From NCBI GenBank assembly GCA_027924645.1, contig BSBN01001225.1, positions 11,860,001 through 11,924,000 of the forward strand: 64,000 nt of DNA, given 5' to 3'. This DNA is from Cunninghamia lanceolata. Its lineage: Eukaryota > Streptophyta > Pinopsida > Cupressales > Cupressaceae. The notes beneath the pieces were generated by a model. The model saw only the letters and a program-made list of their open reading frames with translations, was not told where the DNA came from and did no database searches. Positions 1 to 11,450 of this stretch are shown here, piece by piece; position 1 is the first letter of the stretch, and each line of letters opens with the position of its first letter. Both the position numbers and the translations under genes were made by a program.

Positions 1-1690
1 TGTCCTTGCATAACTTGAATTGCAAGTCCAACTATCGAGCTCTATGGGCATGTCTTGCATACTCATACACTATCCTGTCACGAAATATAGGCATAAACTG
101 ATACACTTGAATCTTTTCAATAACCAATTCACACCTCTTTGCTTCTTTACCATCTTTTGTATTGTATGCCACTGTTTTATACTTGCCAAACTCTACTAGT
201 TTGTTTCCAATCGTATTTGTTCTTTCCATATGTTCACATATTGGCAAATGTTGCAAGCCACCGCAATGATGACATGTGCCATCCAAGCAGAATATTTGAC
301 CTTCCTCTCTTTCACATAAAATTCTTGATATGAAGTCTCTTGAAGATGTTGGTGGGGCACATATGACACAACCCTGCAAAACATTGTTAGTATGCATATC
401 TAAACATATAGACCTATAAACATCAAAATGGTTAGAAAATTCAATATGTAATCTACAACAAGTAGTGCGTGTGTGATTTATCTTGACATAGAAAGGTTTT
501 AGCATTTCAAAATATCTTTGACAAATTTTAATTTGAGGATACTTCTCTAAAAATTTACCATAAAACTGTGTTTGAGTCTCATCCAAAAAATGCTTTGGAT
601 GTGGCTCATGGTTCTGACTACTGATTCTCCTTCTTACCACATCCCTTTGATTCAGAGATACCCTTGTGTAATTCTTCCAAAAGTCTTCAATTAGTGATCT
701 CAATGCTTCAACAATTGGTTCATCTTTTCGTGGTAGTCTCCTCGAGAACGCCCAGAATTTATTGGCATTAGTGTCCTCAATTCTTTAGCGTCTTCCAACA
801 GCTCTTGATAAAGTTTTCCTAATAATTATCAATTCTTGACTCATCTTTCTAATGAGACAAGCTTTCCTCATTTGACTACTTACTATAGTCGATGTAATCA
901 CATGCCGTGTTGCATTACTATCTTTTGTGTGTGAGGTGTTACCCACACTCTCATACGCACTCATTAGATTCTTAACAATAGATTTTTCACTTGAATCCTC
1001 TAATGTTCTCAACCCAAGAATCTTCATGATGGACCTATACTTAATACTTCGCATCATTTCAATGAATAGTTGACATCTTGTAGTCTCATTTAACTTTTCA
1101 AAGAACAATCTCCAAATCTTATGAACATATCTTCTACAAGTGCGTTTTGGAATCTTACCTTCCATTGGCTGTAAAATATTCTCATCAATATTAATCAAAT
1201 ACTTTGGCTTTCTATGCAAAATTCTAGGTGGTGTTAAGTTAGGTAAATTCATCTCAACATTAGGAATTTCATCAATATTTAAATGACATGGGCTAGATGG
1301 TATACCTTCGATCGAAGATGGAATAGATGACATACCTTGAGGTTCAGGTGGGAACAATCGCGTACCTCCTTCATCACATGTGAGTGATGATGTACTCTCA
1401 ACTTGAGATGTGGTAGATGGTGTACCTACATGTTGACTTGCGGTATAGGATGTGTCTCCAACTATGGTATTCAAATCTCTCGTAGCACGAAGTTTTTGCA
1501 TTCATTCTCTTTGTGCCGCCAATACCATATCTCTTTGTGATGGTTGTGGTTCCTCTTCAATTGGAATGTCTTCATTTATCATGTCCAATTTCCTCTTCTC
1601 ACGAAATTCCCTCATAGCCACTACTTTCTTTGCATTCTTAGCTTCTATCTCTTCCTGTGTTGGTTTAATTCTTGATCGTTTCCTCGGCAT
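1..1690 (-). pseudogene. Degenerate transposon-like gene with Cys/His-rich core, cut by left window edge
   Basis: A single minus-strand reading frame begins at an ATG at 1690 (MPRKRSRIKPTQEE, very basic) and can be followed to about position 32 and on to the edge. It is broken by in-frame TGA (1502-1504), TAA (785-787) and TAG (32-34). The first 60 residues are basic and Lys/Arg/Glu-rich. The middle part is Ser/Thr-rich and ends in a basic helix-like stretch. The last part (703 to 32) has a Cys/His-rich block, with CxxCGG followed by CEHMER near 220-300. From memory this layout (basic N-terminus, a KPFYV-type block, Cys/His core) resembles unnamed transposon-related proteins found in many eukaryotes. 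I cannot name the superfamily. All three parts keep one frame, so this is one gene with stops, not three genes. Confidence 0.55.
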
Positions 1691-2535
1691 GACGAAGAAT
1701 TTGTCTGTAGCATGATAAAGAGACCAATATTAGTTCCTAAGAAATGAATACAAGATAATAGTGGGATTGTATTTTTATTATGTTGTAAGGATTTATTGTA
1801 TAGTTTGACATCATGGTATGTTAAGGTCTATTTATTACACATAATTATTAAAGAGCCCAAGTGTAGAAAATATACATGGCATCATGTGAGATTGTAGGCT
1901 ACTTTCTTGATTGAGAATGTGTCTATTTTAAACATGTATGATAAAGCATGATAAAGTAATTCAAATAGAATTAAGGAAAATTTAAAGAACATGCATGTAA
2001 AGACTTGACATACCTAAAAAATGAAGATTCGAATGGAGAGAATACCCAATTATGTAGTTTTTTTTTCTTCTTGCATCAAACTCCTCAACAATTTGAGTTT
2101 TTCACCACTTGCTTCTTTTTCAATGTTAAATTGAATAACACTCAAATATAATTACTAACAACAATACTATTAACCAATCTATTATGTTAAATTCCTAAAA
2201 TTGAATCATAATTAACATTGCAAAACTACAAAAAATGAAACTTGAATAGATATATATCAAACTTGGTGTGAAAACTATGTTATTTCCTCCTCAAGTTGGC
2301 AAAGCAGAAAAGGTGGTGGAAAGATCATGCAAAGGTGGTAGAATGTGTAAAATGTGCATGTGAACTTCCCAACAGCATGAAAGCACTTATTTTTGTCAGA
2401 GCACACATAGAATCAGTATGAAAACAGAGCATGTGGGCCTGGATCACAGGGGTCAACACCTTTTTACCATTTCTATAGCAAGACAAAATGCGAGCGCATT
2501 ATAACATGATTGCGTTTTGTCTAGCTATAGATTGA
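1691..2535. other. AT-rich intergenic stretch
   Basis: I see no gene, RNA or recognisable element ends here. The 2485-2515 part contains a CpG-richer motif (GCGCATTATAAC) that resembles one at 21035-21060, on the other side of the satellite. Confidence 0.4.
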
Positions 2536-3200
2536 TCACATCCTGTACATTATCTTCCTTAACACAAGCAGGGATGACCACATCCTGTGCTTCATCAATT
2601 GACACTTCCATTCCTTACAATTCCTCTTAAATATGGGAGGATCCATGACTGGAAGAGCCAAGCCACTTGGTTCCGCCTTGCTGAAGGATGACATTCTGGG
2701 AGAATTAGGGGATTTTCCTTTGGAGATCATATAATCTTTAAATGATTTCCATCTTGGTAGGTCCTCCGCATTAGAGAAAAACCACTGATGGTGTCTGAGA
2801 AATAAGAAATTCTTCATCTCTTTGGTGATCCATTTCTCTTTCCAAACCTTCCCCTTTAGACTTGAATGACCACAAGGTTTTTGAGGGAGAACTTTTCCTA
2901 TTTCCTGCAAGAGCTTGCCAGATGCTCCACCATATGATAGGCATAACAATGAAGGGGAAAGCCCTCATAATCAAGTTCTTGATAGAAAATGCCCATTGAG
3001 GAAGAAAGACAGATCTTCTTTGGAAGCAGAAGTTCTAGTTTGTGACAAATCCTTATCCAAGCATAAATAGCAGGGGTTCTGTCAAGCGATTGCCAATCCA
3101 CTTCCACAAAGTCTCCTAAAGACTTCCTGATTGATTCCAAAACATCCACACCCCAAAACTGGAGAGGCAATCAATATAATCAAACCCATAAATCTGTATT
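2536..3200 (-). pseudogene. LINE-type ORF1 fragment (DUF4283-like domain plus decayed zinc knuckle)
   Basis: On the minus strand the stretch from about 3191 to 2898 reads as the end of a DUF4283-like domain (LPLQFWGVDVLESI, then a GDFVEVD segment). It is followed by the LDYEGFPLHC lead-in of a CCHC zinc knuckle. These domains are typical of ORF1 in plant L1-type LINEs and their gene derivatives. Two in-frame TGA codons (3180-3182 and 3171-3173) interrupt the LWV-LY-LP stretch, and the second knuckle cysteine is replaced. From about 2950 the reading continues in other frames to about 2536, with a basic Trp-rich stretch (KWKEK-like). No endonuclease or reverse transcriptase is present. It lies immediately beside the satellite. 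Confidence 0.6.
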
Positions 3201-3317
3201 TGATGACATAAACTCTCTTCAGGCTAGATTAAGAGTCCAACATTTCAGCTCAAGTCTAAACCCATCAACATCTAAATAACCTGAATACAAAATCTCTATT
3301 TTCCTATCTTTAGAACT

Positions 3318-5235
3318 CAATCGTCAACGTCAAACCCTAATCCCTCAACCCTTAACTCTGATCCCTCGACCCTCAACCCTATCCCTAAACCCTAAACCCT
3401 AAAGCCTCAACCCTTAATGTCAAATCCTAATCCCTCAACCCTTCACTCTAATCCATCAACCCTAAACCCTATCCCTAAACCCTCAACACTATACCTTAAA
3501 CCCTAATGCCTCAACCCTCAACCCTAAACCTTATCCCTAAACCCTAATCCCTCAACCCTCAACCCTAATCCGTCATCCCTCAACTCTAATCCCTCATCCC
3601 TAAACCCTAAATGCTATCCCTATTCCTAAACCCTCAACAGACTCGATACTATACCTTAAACCCTAATCCCTTATCCCTAAACCCTCCAACCCTATCCCTA
3701 ATCCTTATACACACTCTACTTTAACCCTAATCCCTCGACCCTCAACCCTATCCCTAAACCCTTGACCCTCGAACCTCAACCCTCAACCCTCAATGTCAAA
3801 CCCTAATCCCTCAACCCTTAACTCTGATCCCTCGAGCCTTAACCTTATCCCTAAACCCTAAACCCTAAAGCCTCAACCCTCAATGTCAAATCCTAATCCC
3901 TCAACCCTTCACTCTAATCCCTCAACCCTAAATCCTATCCCTAAACCCTCAACACTATACCTTAAACCCTAATCCCTCAACCCTAAACCCTAAACCCTAA
4001 TCCCTCAACCCTCAACCCTAATCTGTCATCCCTCAACTCTAATCCCTCATCCCTAAACCCTTAATGCTATCCCTATTCCTAAATCCTCAATAGACTCGAT
4101 ACTATACCTTAAACCCTAATCCCTTATCCCTAAACCCTCCAACCCTATCCCTAATCCTTATACCCTCCACACTCTACTTTAACCCTAATCCCTCGACCCT
4201 CAACCCTATCCCTAAACCCTTGACCCTCAAACCTCAACCCTCAACCCTCAACGTCAAACCCTAATCCCTCAACCCTTAACTCTGATCCCTCGACCCTCAA
4301 CCCTATCCCTAAACCCTAAACCCTAAAGCCTCAACCCTCAATGTCAAATCCTAATCCCTCAACCCTTCACTCTAATCCCTCAACCCTAAACCCTATCCCT
4401 AAACCCTCAACGCTATACCTTAAACCCTAATCCCTCAACTGTAAACCTTATCCCTAAACCCTAATCCCTTAACCCTCAACCTTAATCTATCATCCCTCAA
4501 CTCTAATCCCTCATCCCTAAACCCTAAATGCTATCCCTATTCCTAAACCCTCAATAGACTTGATACTATACCTTAAACCCTAATCCCTTATCCCTAAACC
4601 CTCCATCCCTATCCCTAATCCTTATACCCTCGACACACTACTTTAATCCTAATCCCTTGAAACCCTATCCTGAAACCCTTAAGCCTCGAACCTCAATGTA
4701 CTCAACCCTTAACGTCAAACCCTAATCCCTCAACCCTTAACTCTGATCCCTTGACCCTCAACCCTATCCCTAAACCCTAAACCCTAAAGCCTCAACTCTC
4801 AACCCTCAACGTCAAATCCTAATCCCTCAAACTTTCACTCTAATCCATCAACCCTAAACCCTATCCATAAACCCTCAAAACTATACCTTAAACCCTAATC
4901 CCTCAACCCTCAACCCTAAACCTTATCCCTAAACCCTAATCCCTCAACCCTCAACCCTCAACGTCAAATCCTAATCCCTTGAACTTTCACTCTAATCCAT
5001 TAACCCTAAACCCTATCCGTAAACCCTCAACACTATACCTTAAACCCTAATCTCTCAACCCTCAACCCTAAACCTTATCCCTAAAACCTAATTTCTCAAC
5101 CCTCAACCCTAATCCATCATCCCTCAACTCTAATCCCTCATCCCTAAACCCTAAATGCTATCCCTATTCCTAAACCCTCAACAGACTCAATACTATACCT
5201 TAAACCCTAATCCCTTATCCGTAAACCCTCCAACC
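3318..5235. repeat. Telomere-like satellite, left block, higher-order period near 460 bp
   Basis: The stretch is built from variants of the plant telomere heptamer: CCCTAAA, CCCTAAT, CCCTCAA, CCCTTAA, CTCTGAT, CCCTCGA and CCTATC. The order of variants is itself repeated. The landmark CAAACCCTAATCCCTCAACC (or close variants) after CGTC or TGTC recurs at about 3331, 3797, 4255 and 4716, so the higher-order unit is 458-466 bp. It is not a chromosome end, because unrelated DNA lies on both sides. The block stops at 5235 because a retrotransposon inserted there, and it resumes at 18361. Confidence 0.92.
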
Positions 5236-7919
5236 TGTTGGTAATCATTTATGTTTAGGGTTTTAAGTTTGAACATTTGCAGATTTTCCCATTTAAATCC
5301 TAAACTTTCTGAGTCATGGTGTCTTGCATTGTTCTTCCTTTTCTGATGTTGGCCTTCTGTGGTGGGTTGCTGGTTATTAAGTCTCATCCTCATGCATTAG
5401 TGTTCAAAGGTTGACCAACCCCCATGCAGTGTTTTACCACTTGTCCCTGTCACACTTCATAAAAAATGCTAAGTTCTATGCATGCAAAGGTGAATTGTAT
5501 ACTGGTGGGCTTGAAAATCTCAATTGGCTTCCAAAAATGGTGAAAAAATTGAGTTATATGCATTTTAAATGCATATCGAGCTCAAAAGGATGCATGTACA
5601 TTGGGGGAATTTGTTGCAGATTCCTAGAATATTCTCTGCATGTATATCAAGTTTTCTTGTACAAGTTTTGTTGTATGTCCCAGCATACAAAGGTTATATA
5701 CAAGCAAAAAATATGCAATGGCGGAATATACATTGAAGATTCCTTGAAGATGCCACCGTTGTATCAAGCAGGTGAGTTGTATGTTTGTTTTGTTGTATGT
5801 TCGACATACAATGCCAAGTATACACTGCGGATTTCAAAAGGAGTTCAAAACAGGGCTAAAGGCAGGTTGGGTCCGCAAGTATATGTAGGAAGGAATGAAT
5901 GTATGTCTGACATACATTGGGTTTATACAAAGGTAGAAGATGCAATTGGTGGGGCCCGCCACAGTTTTATACAAACAGGTTTGTACATGTTCAATATACA
6001 AGGGAAGAATGTATATGGAATATTTTGAAAAGATTCCCTTCTTGTATGTTTGTGTTTGTATATTCAGCATATAAACAAAATACACATTCAAATATACAAT
6101 GAAGGAATATGCATTCCGGACCCGAAGGAGAAGTCAGATGCGGTGGATAAATTTTTGAGATTCGCCTTGTATGTATGAGGCGTTTGTATATGCAATTATA
6201 CATTAGGATATGCAAGCAAGAGGACATACAACTCGTACACGATGGAGGAATAAAATGCAACAAATAATAATTTGAGGTCCGTAGGTTGTATAAAGTGCTT
6301 GTATATGCTGATATACAAGCCGATATACAAAGGTGAGAGATGCAAGCTGGACCTGAGTAGTTTTTTCAATTTGTTCTAAACTGGCATGGGGTCCACCTTG
6401 TATATTAAGTTGTTGCATGTATATGCGTTTTGCATATACTAGGGTTTTTGAAAGACGAACAGTGGTAATTGTATATGCATTTGAACATGCATATACAAAG
6501 GGTGAAAAGGGCAAAATTGGAAAGCGAAAAGTCAGCGATAGATACATGGAGTGCCTACGTGGCACGTGATCATTGGTTCTTGGATTTTCTGCTGGTTTTT
6601 GGGCCGTCTGATCTCAGCGATGGGATACAAATCAACGGTCAGGTTTTAAACCTTCAGCGATGGATTTTCCTTGTGTCTGCAGTCAATTTTTGAGCGGGAA
6701 AACTCCATGGGCGCGCTGCTGCGATTTCCAAGGGGAGCTGTAGGTAGTTGTGCTATTAATGACAATGTACAGAGGCATGGGCTGATGGTTGAATAGCTAG
6801 CTACCAGGTTTATGACAATGATCTTTGAACAACGGTGTAGGTCCCGAGCTCACCTGCTCTCTCTTCTGTTTTCCCTGGCTGCCTTCAATATTTTGGGCAC
6901 CATTTTTGGTGCAATGTATCTGGTGGGATTTTTGACTTGTGATGTAATTAATTTGTTGGATGTACAGTTTGGCTATATGAGGGGCAAACTATGTCATTCA
7001 TTGGTTGTTGAAAACTGGACAAGTTTTGGTGCTGTAATTGGTTGCAATTTCATCAGTGGCTCTGTTTTGGGGTACTTTGTGAGTTTATGAGTTGTATGTT
7101 GTATGTTTTATGCATAGAATTCATCAGTTTCACGTTGATTTAAATGAGTAATGCTTTATAGCATATATTTTGTTATTTGTCTTCAAATCGAATCTGTTCT
7201 TTTCTGAATCTAAACAGCTAAGGAGTGTTAGGGATTCTAGGATATGGTTTTCCCATGTTGAAATGCTTGGTCTTTTACTTCTGCTCAAGGAGTAGATTAA
7301 ATGTTTTGGGTTAAGTATTGAGAAGAATACATTGTAGTGAGGATGTTCATAAGCAGAAATAACTGAATACTTTGTCTTGGGTATTGTCTGTAAGGCAGAC
7401 ATTACAAAACCCCTTGAAATCTGATTAGTGTTTTGAGTCTATGATAAACATTCACATATATATGTCTACTGACTTCGAGCCCTAGATAGGCACTAATCTG
7501 GTCTTGTATCTCTGTTGCAACCCAAATTCTTAGTTTTGCATTCAAACATAAAATCAAACTCAAACTTCATACACAAACCTTTAGGACTTTAGAAATAGTT
7601 TTAGGATCTAAAATCCTTTGTCTACAACTAAATATAGGCCCAAAGCTAGCCCCTTTGTACTTATCTCACAATTTTGGTCTGCATAATAGAGGATTTATCT
7701 GCTTTGTGTCAGCATCTCAGTCCTTTCATAGTTATATCTCATGGATGTCTAATAGGGAATACCCCCCTTGGTTCTGCAGAGCCTAAAGAAGAAGAGGAGA
7801 TATTTATAGAGTCTATCTCCTATACTGTTGACCCTTGGCCCAGAAATCTTGTTGATCAATGATGGCTACCTTGTAGGGATAACTAGGAATAAGCATCTAG
7901 TCTGGGAAAATTACCAATA
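5236..7919 (+). repeat. 5' LTR of the 13.1-kb Ty3 element
   Basis: It is 2684 bp long, starts TGTTGGTAAT and ends CCAATA, where the 3' LTR has CCAACA. It matches 14643-18360 after removal of the nested insertion there. Several long-looking open frames inside it are broken in the other LTR copy and are taken as chance. The middle part is rich in GTATAT/ATATAC and holds a stem-loop cluster. Confidence 0.93.
5671..6498. other. Cluster of GTAT/ATAC stem-loops in the Ty3 LTR
   Basis: At least five perfect stems lie here: TTGTATG/CATACAA (5671-5690), TTGTATGT/ACATACAA (5793-5811), AATGTATGT/ACATACATT (5899-5919), GCTTGTATAT/ATATACAAGC (about 6298-6321) and TTGTATATGCAT/ATGCATATACAA (6469-6498). 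Loops are 3-6 nt. A sixth near 6048-6075 is imperfect here but better paired in the 3' LTR. The same set is kept in the 3' LTR copy (15080-15910). Confidence 0.8.
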
Positions 7920-7924
7920 GATTT

Positions 7925-7942
7925 TGGCGACTCTACTAGGGA
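7925..7942 (+). other. Primer binding site of the Ty3 element
   Basis: TGGCGACTCTACTAGGGA starts 5 nt after the 5' LTR. It has the TGG start expected of a site complementary to a tRNA CCA end. I recall very similar sites (TGGCGACTC-) in Ogre/Tat-type plant elements, assigned to a tRNA-Arg. The tRNA assignment is from memory. Confidence 0.75.
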
Positions 7943-8037
7943 ATGCTTAAGGAAAGAACCCTGATTTTGAAAGAAAACAATTCCTAATTATAAGTAGCGA
8001 CTCCGAACAATCTCCCAATTGGTAAAGCAAAATTTGT

Positions 8038-8567
8038 ATGCAAGGGAGAAGGTCCCTACGTAATCCTTTGTCTGAAGAGTTACCCATAAAAATGATGTAT
8101 AGGAAAAAGGGGACTGCTCAAGCCAGTCAAGAGGGTTATCCTAGAAACAATGATAGTATTCAAAACAATCCAGGATCTTCAGAGAGGACAAAACCTTATT
8201 TTTCAAACACTAAGGTTGAAATTCAAAATGTATATGAAAGACAACACGGTGTTAGTCTAAGAATGAGGTCAGAAGTATTTCAAGAATGCCCTTTTTTAGA
8301 TCCCAGTGATAGGTTTGAAGAGGCTGAACCCTAAGGGATGATGATGATGACCAATATGAGAAGGGACCATCCTCTTCCATGCCCAAAGATGAACAATTGG
8401 CTGAAGAAATTCAGAGTCTGAGGGCAGAGTTAGAATATTTACAAGCAGTGAAAATCAAAGATGACATGAGACAGAAAGTGCAGGCTCTGAGAACAACTCA
8501 ACATGATGCAATCCCCATCCTTGATAATACAAATGTGTTGAGAAACCAGCACAGACATGAAGTGTAG
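8038..8567 (+). pseudogene. Pre-gag leader coding remnants of the Ty3 element
   Basis: Two open stretches in different frames (8038-8334 and 8379-8567) precede gag. The first is basic, with RRSLRNPL near the start. The second is a charged Glu/Leu-rich helix-like stretch (QSLRAELEYLQ). No domain is recognised. Their place between primer site and gag suggests the N-terminal part of the Gag polyprotein, now out of frame with it. Confidence 0.45.
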
Positions 8568-8793
8568 GATCAACATAATGATCAAAGACAGAATGCAAAT
8601 AATGCTAGAATACCATTAAATAATGTAAGAAATTAGAATACAAATAGAAATGTCAATGTAAATCAGTTTGGTAGACAACTGATGTAGCTGGACAAATTCA
8701 GATAACTTGTTTTTGATGGCATTCCTGGTTACCCAAATCCTATTGACAAACATGTGAGGTTGCAAGTGCCAAAAATTTTTAAGAAACAATACT

Positions 8794-9690
8794 GTGTCAG
8801 GAGAAGACCATTTAAAAGCTTTTCAGAATATCATGGACAATTTTGAGGTTGAGCATGAGGATGTTTTCATGAAATTGTTTATGCAATCCTTAATTGATGA
8901 GGCCAGAGAATGGTACAAAGGTTTGCCTAACAGAAGTGTTTCATCATGGGAGGACTTTAGGAGAATCTTCAAAGAACAATATGGTGACAAAACTGATCCT
9001 AGTTTCTTCATCAATGAGTTCACTGGAATCACCAAAGGATCAAATGAACAGGTCGTTGATTTCAATGCTAGATTCACGAAGGTATTGAACAAATTGCCAC
9101 ATCATCTGAGGCCTAATGAACCAATGTGCATAGTGTTGTACATAAATGCTTTTGATGCCAAAAAAGCATATGGATTAAGAGATAAGGGTCCTGCAAGCCT
9201 AAGGGATGCTTTCAAAATAGCAACAAATATTAAAAATAATAGAAAAGCGTCCGGCAAGACAAATAGGAGAGATGATGTAAAAATTCTGCAAAATCCAAAT
9301 ACTAAATCTCAAAGTGTTCAAGGCAATGCATCCACTTCTGAGGATAAATTAGATAAATTGACAACTATTGTCAAGGACTTGAGCTATAGAATGGCTAAAA
9401 ATGAAAAGGGGATAGGTCCTGACAGACAGGTTTACCAAAGGCAAGAAAGAAGACCATCATTACATGATATGCCATACAACACCAATTGGCATAATGGTAG
9501 ACCCATTCTCCCAAACAACAACTCAAGTCAAAGAACTCAAAATGTTAAGGAAATGCCTAATCCTTTAAAGAAGGCTATTAATATTATTAAAGACACCCCA
9601 TGGTGTATAATATGCCAAATGCCTCACTCATAGTCACAATGTATGATTGCTCAGTCTCTATATAACAATGTCATGGCCTAGATGAGTGCA
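8794..9690 (+). pseudogene. gag: gag (capsid-type retrotransposon Gag) with zinc-knuckle remnant
   Basis: The frame from about 8794 encodes a Retrotrans_gag-type capsid region: EDHLKAFQNI, AREWYKGLP, WEDFRRIFKEQYG, then a FNARFTKVLNKLP segment. A Lys/Asn-rich linker follows. The C-terminus has C-x2-C-x3-H-x4-C (WCIICQMPHS...QC, about 9601-9645), a zinc-knuckle-like motif interrupted by an in-frame TAG at 9631-9633. The upstream part of the domain (8690-8790, FDGIPGYPNP) is in another frame, so at least one indel has occurred. Gag would package the RNA into cytoplasmic particles; this copy cannot make a full protein. Confidence 0.85.
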
Positions 9691-9704
9691 ATGAGCCGCA
9701 TTGC

Positions 9705-10049
9705 ATGGAAGATGACAATGTCAATATGATGTCTACAAATAGAGAATACCCTCCCCATGATGCTGGTTCAAGCATGAATAATGAGGTTCAGGTTTGCCAG
9801 CAGTTTCCCTATGATGAAGATGATGAGGATAGTTATGTTTATTCTCAGGACTCACACAATTTTTTGAATAACTTGAGGAGGCCTTCTGATGAAGAGATTA
9901 GAGCCCTCACAGCTGCAGCAGTGGCTCAAGTCAAAAGAAATTACAATCTCAGGGGTAAAGCTCAAGTAAGTAACTCACACCAACCAGAGAACATTCTTGT
10001 GGACCAGCTAGTGCATAGTCATAAGGGGACTGAGACACAAAAGAAATAG
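9705..10049 (+). pseudogene. Acidic gag-protease linker fragment
   Basis: A 114-residue open stretch, very acidic in its first half (DEDDEDSYVYSQD) and basic towards the end. It lies in a different frame from both gag and protease. It sits where Tat/Athila-like elements have a poorly conserved Gag C-terminus or linker. Between 10050 and 10300 the frame is lost and A-rich. Confidence 0.45.
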
Positions 10050-10300
10050 TGGAGCAATAATAAGCAATTTTTTAAACAAAAAATAGGTCATGATTCTCAA
10101 GGACCATAAAATAGAATTCCCCAGGTTGAGGATAAAAAAAAAATTTCCAGATTAAAGATGACAGTTAGAGAGCCACAAAAATTAAAGTTGGATCATATCA
10201 AGATAAAAATAAAACTATGGATCAGGCTACAATTGTTATACAAAATTATGCTCCATATGACATTGCTCAAGTCTTGTCCTAGGTAAAGGTCATTGTTCCA

Positions 10301-11450
10301 TTGATGGAATTGATGAAAATTGAAGAATGCAGAAATAAAGCAGTATCCTTGATTTCAGGAGTACCCTGTCAAGCTAATCAGAATATTGAGACTCAGGGTA
10401 AGAAACAAGCAATGTGTATTGAAGAGGATGAAACTCCTGAAGTATATTTGGGGGTGACCATGACAAAATGTGCTTCACAGGTTAAACCATTTTATGTATC
10501 CCTTATCATAAATGGAAAGGTGATTAAGAATTGCATGCTTGACTCAGGAGCATCAACGAATATCATGCCTTTGGCTATTATGCAACAAGCTGGGTTAAAG
10601 ATAGATAAGGCATGTGGGAAATGCTATGCCATGGATGCTAGGGAAGTACCTGTCATTGGAATTATGAAAGATGTGGATTTCAGACTGGCAGCATATCCAG
10701 AAAAGACTTACAAAATGAACATAACAGTTGTTGATATTAAGCCACAATATGGTATGTTATTGTCAAGAAGATGGGCAGCATTGATTGGTGGGAGTATGCA
10801 ATTAGACCTGTCATATGCCATGATCCCAATGAATGGCAAGGATGTCAAGTTGATCAGAGAAGAAAGATCATCAAAAATAGTTGAGGACCAAGAGCTAGAG
10901 GAGCATATATGTTTTATGGACACTGACTGTGAAAATTTTAGGGTTATCTCAGATGTTAAGGAAAGTGAGGAGAGAGACATGTGCTTTCAAGAGCTTGACC
11001 AACACGGTCTTTGGACCATGTACTTTGATGGAGATTGTTCGAAGGAAGGCTCTAGTGCTGGCATTGTATTTCTGTCTCCAACTGGTAAGCTCCTAAAATT
11101 CTCATTCTTGCTGAAGTTTACCTGCACAAATAATATTGCAGAGTATGAAGCTTTGTTGTTAGGATTGAATGTTGCTCTGAAGCATGGAATCAAGATGCTC
11201 AAAGTATTTGGGGATTCAGAGTTAGTTGTTTCCCAAGTTAGAGATAAGTATGCATCAAAAAATAAGAGGTTAAAACAGTATAAACATGCTATTTGGGATA
11301 TAATTGAATTGTTTGATGCATTTTCAATAAGCTAGATTGAGAGATCAAAAAATGTCAGGGCAGATTTTCTAGCTAATGTAGCCATAAGGCCAGATGATGT
11401 TACTCCATTAGATGTTACAAATGTTGAGGTCAAACTTAGACCTGCAGTTG
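10301..11450 (+). pseudogene. Aspartic protease followed by an extra (archaeal-type) RNase H domain
   Basis: The protease has the active-site motif MLDSGASTNIMP (DSGA at 10541-10552) and a later GMLLSRRWAAL segment. From about 11000 the same frame continues into an RNase H fold of the type found in Tat elements: MYFDGD (D at 11027-11029), NNIAEYEALL, then FGDSEL. The last acidic region, RADFLAN, follows an in-frame TAG at 11333-11335, so the domain is cut just before its fourth acidic site. The RNase H lies upstream of RT here, not after it. The frame is otherwise open for 344 residues, the second-longest open stretch in the element after gag-RT blocks. Confidence 0.85.

Noticed and set aside
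3318..5235. Chromosome end (telomere)
   Set aside because: The repeats are degenerate and are bordered on both sides by ordinary sequence and transposon remains.
5411..6091. Open frames on both strands of the Ty3 LTR (up to 205 residues)
   Set aside because: The frames are broken in the 3' LTR copy and consist of Cys/Tyr-rich translations of GTAT/ATAC stems.
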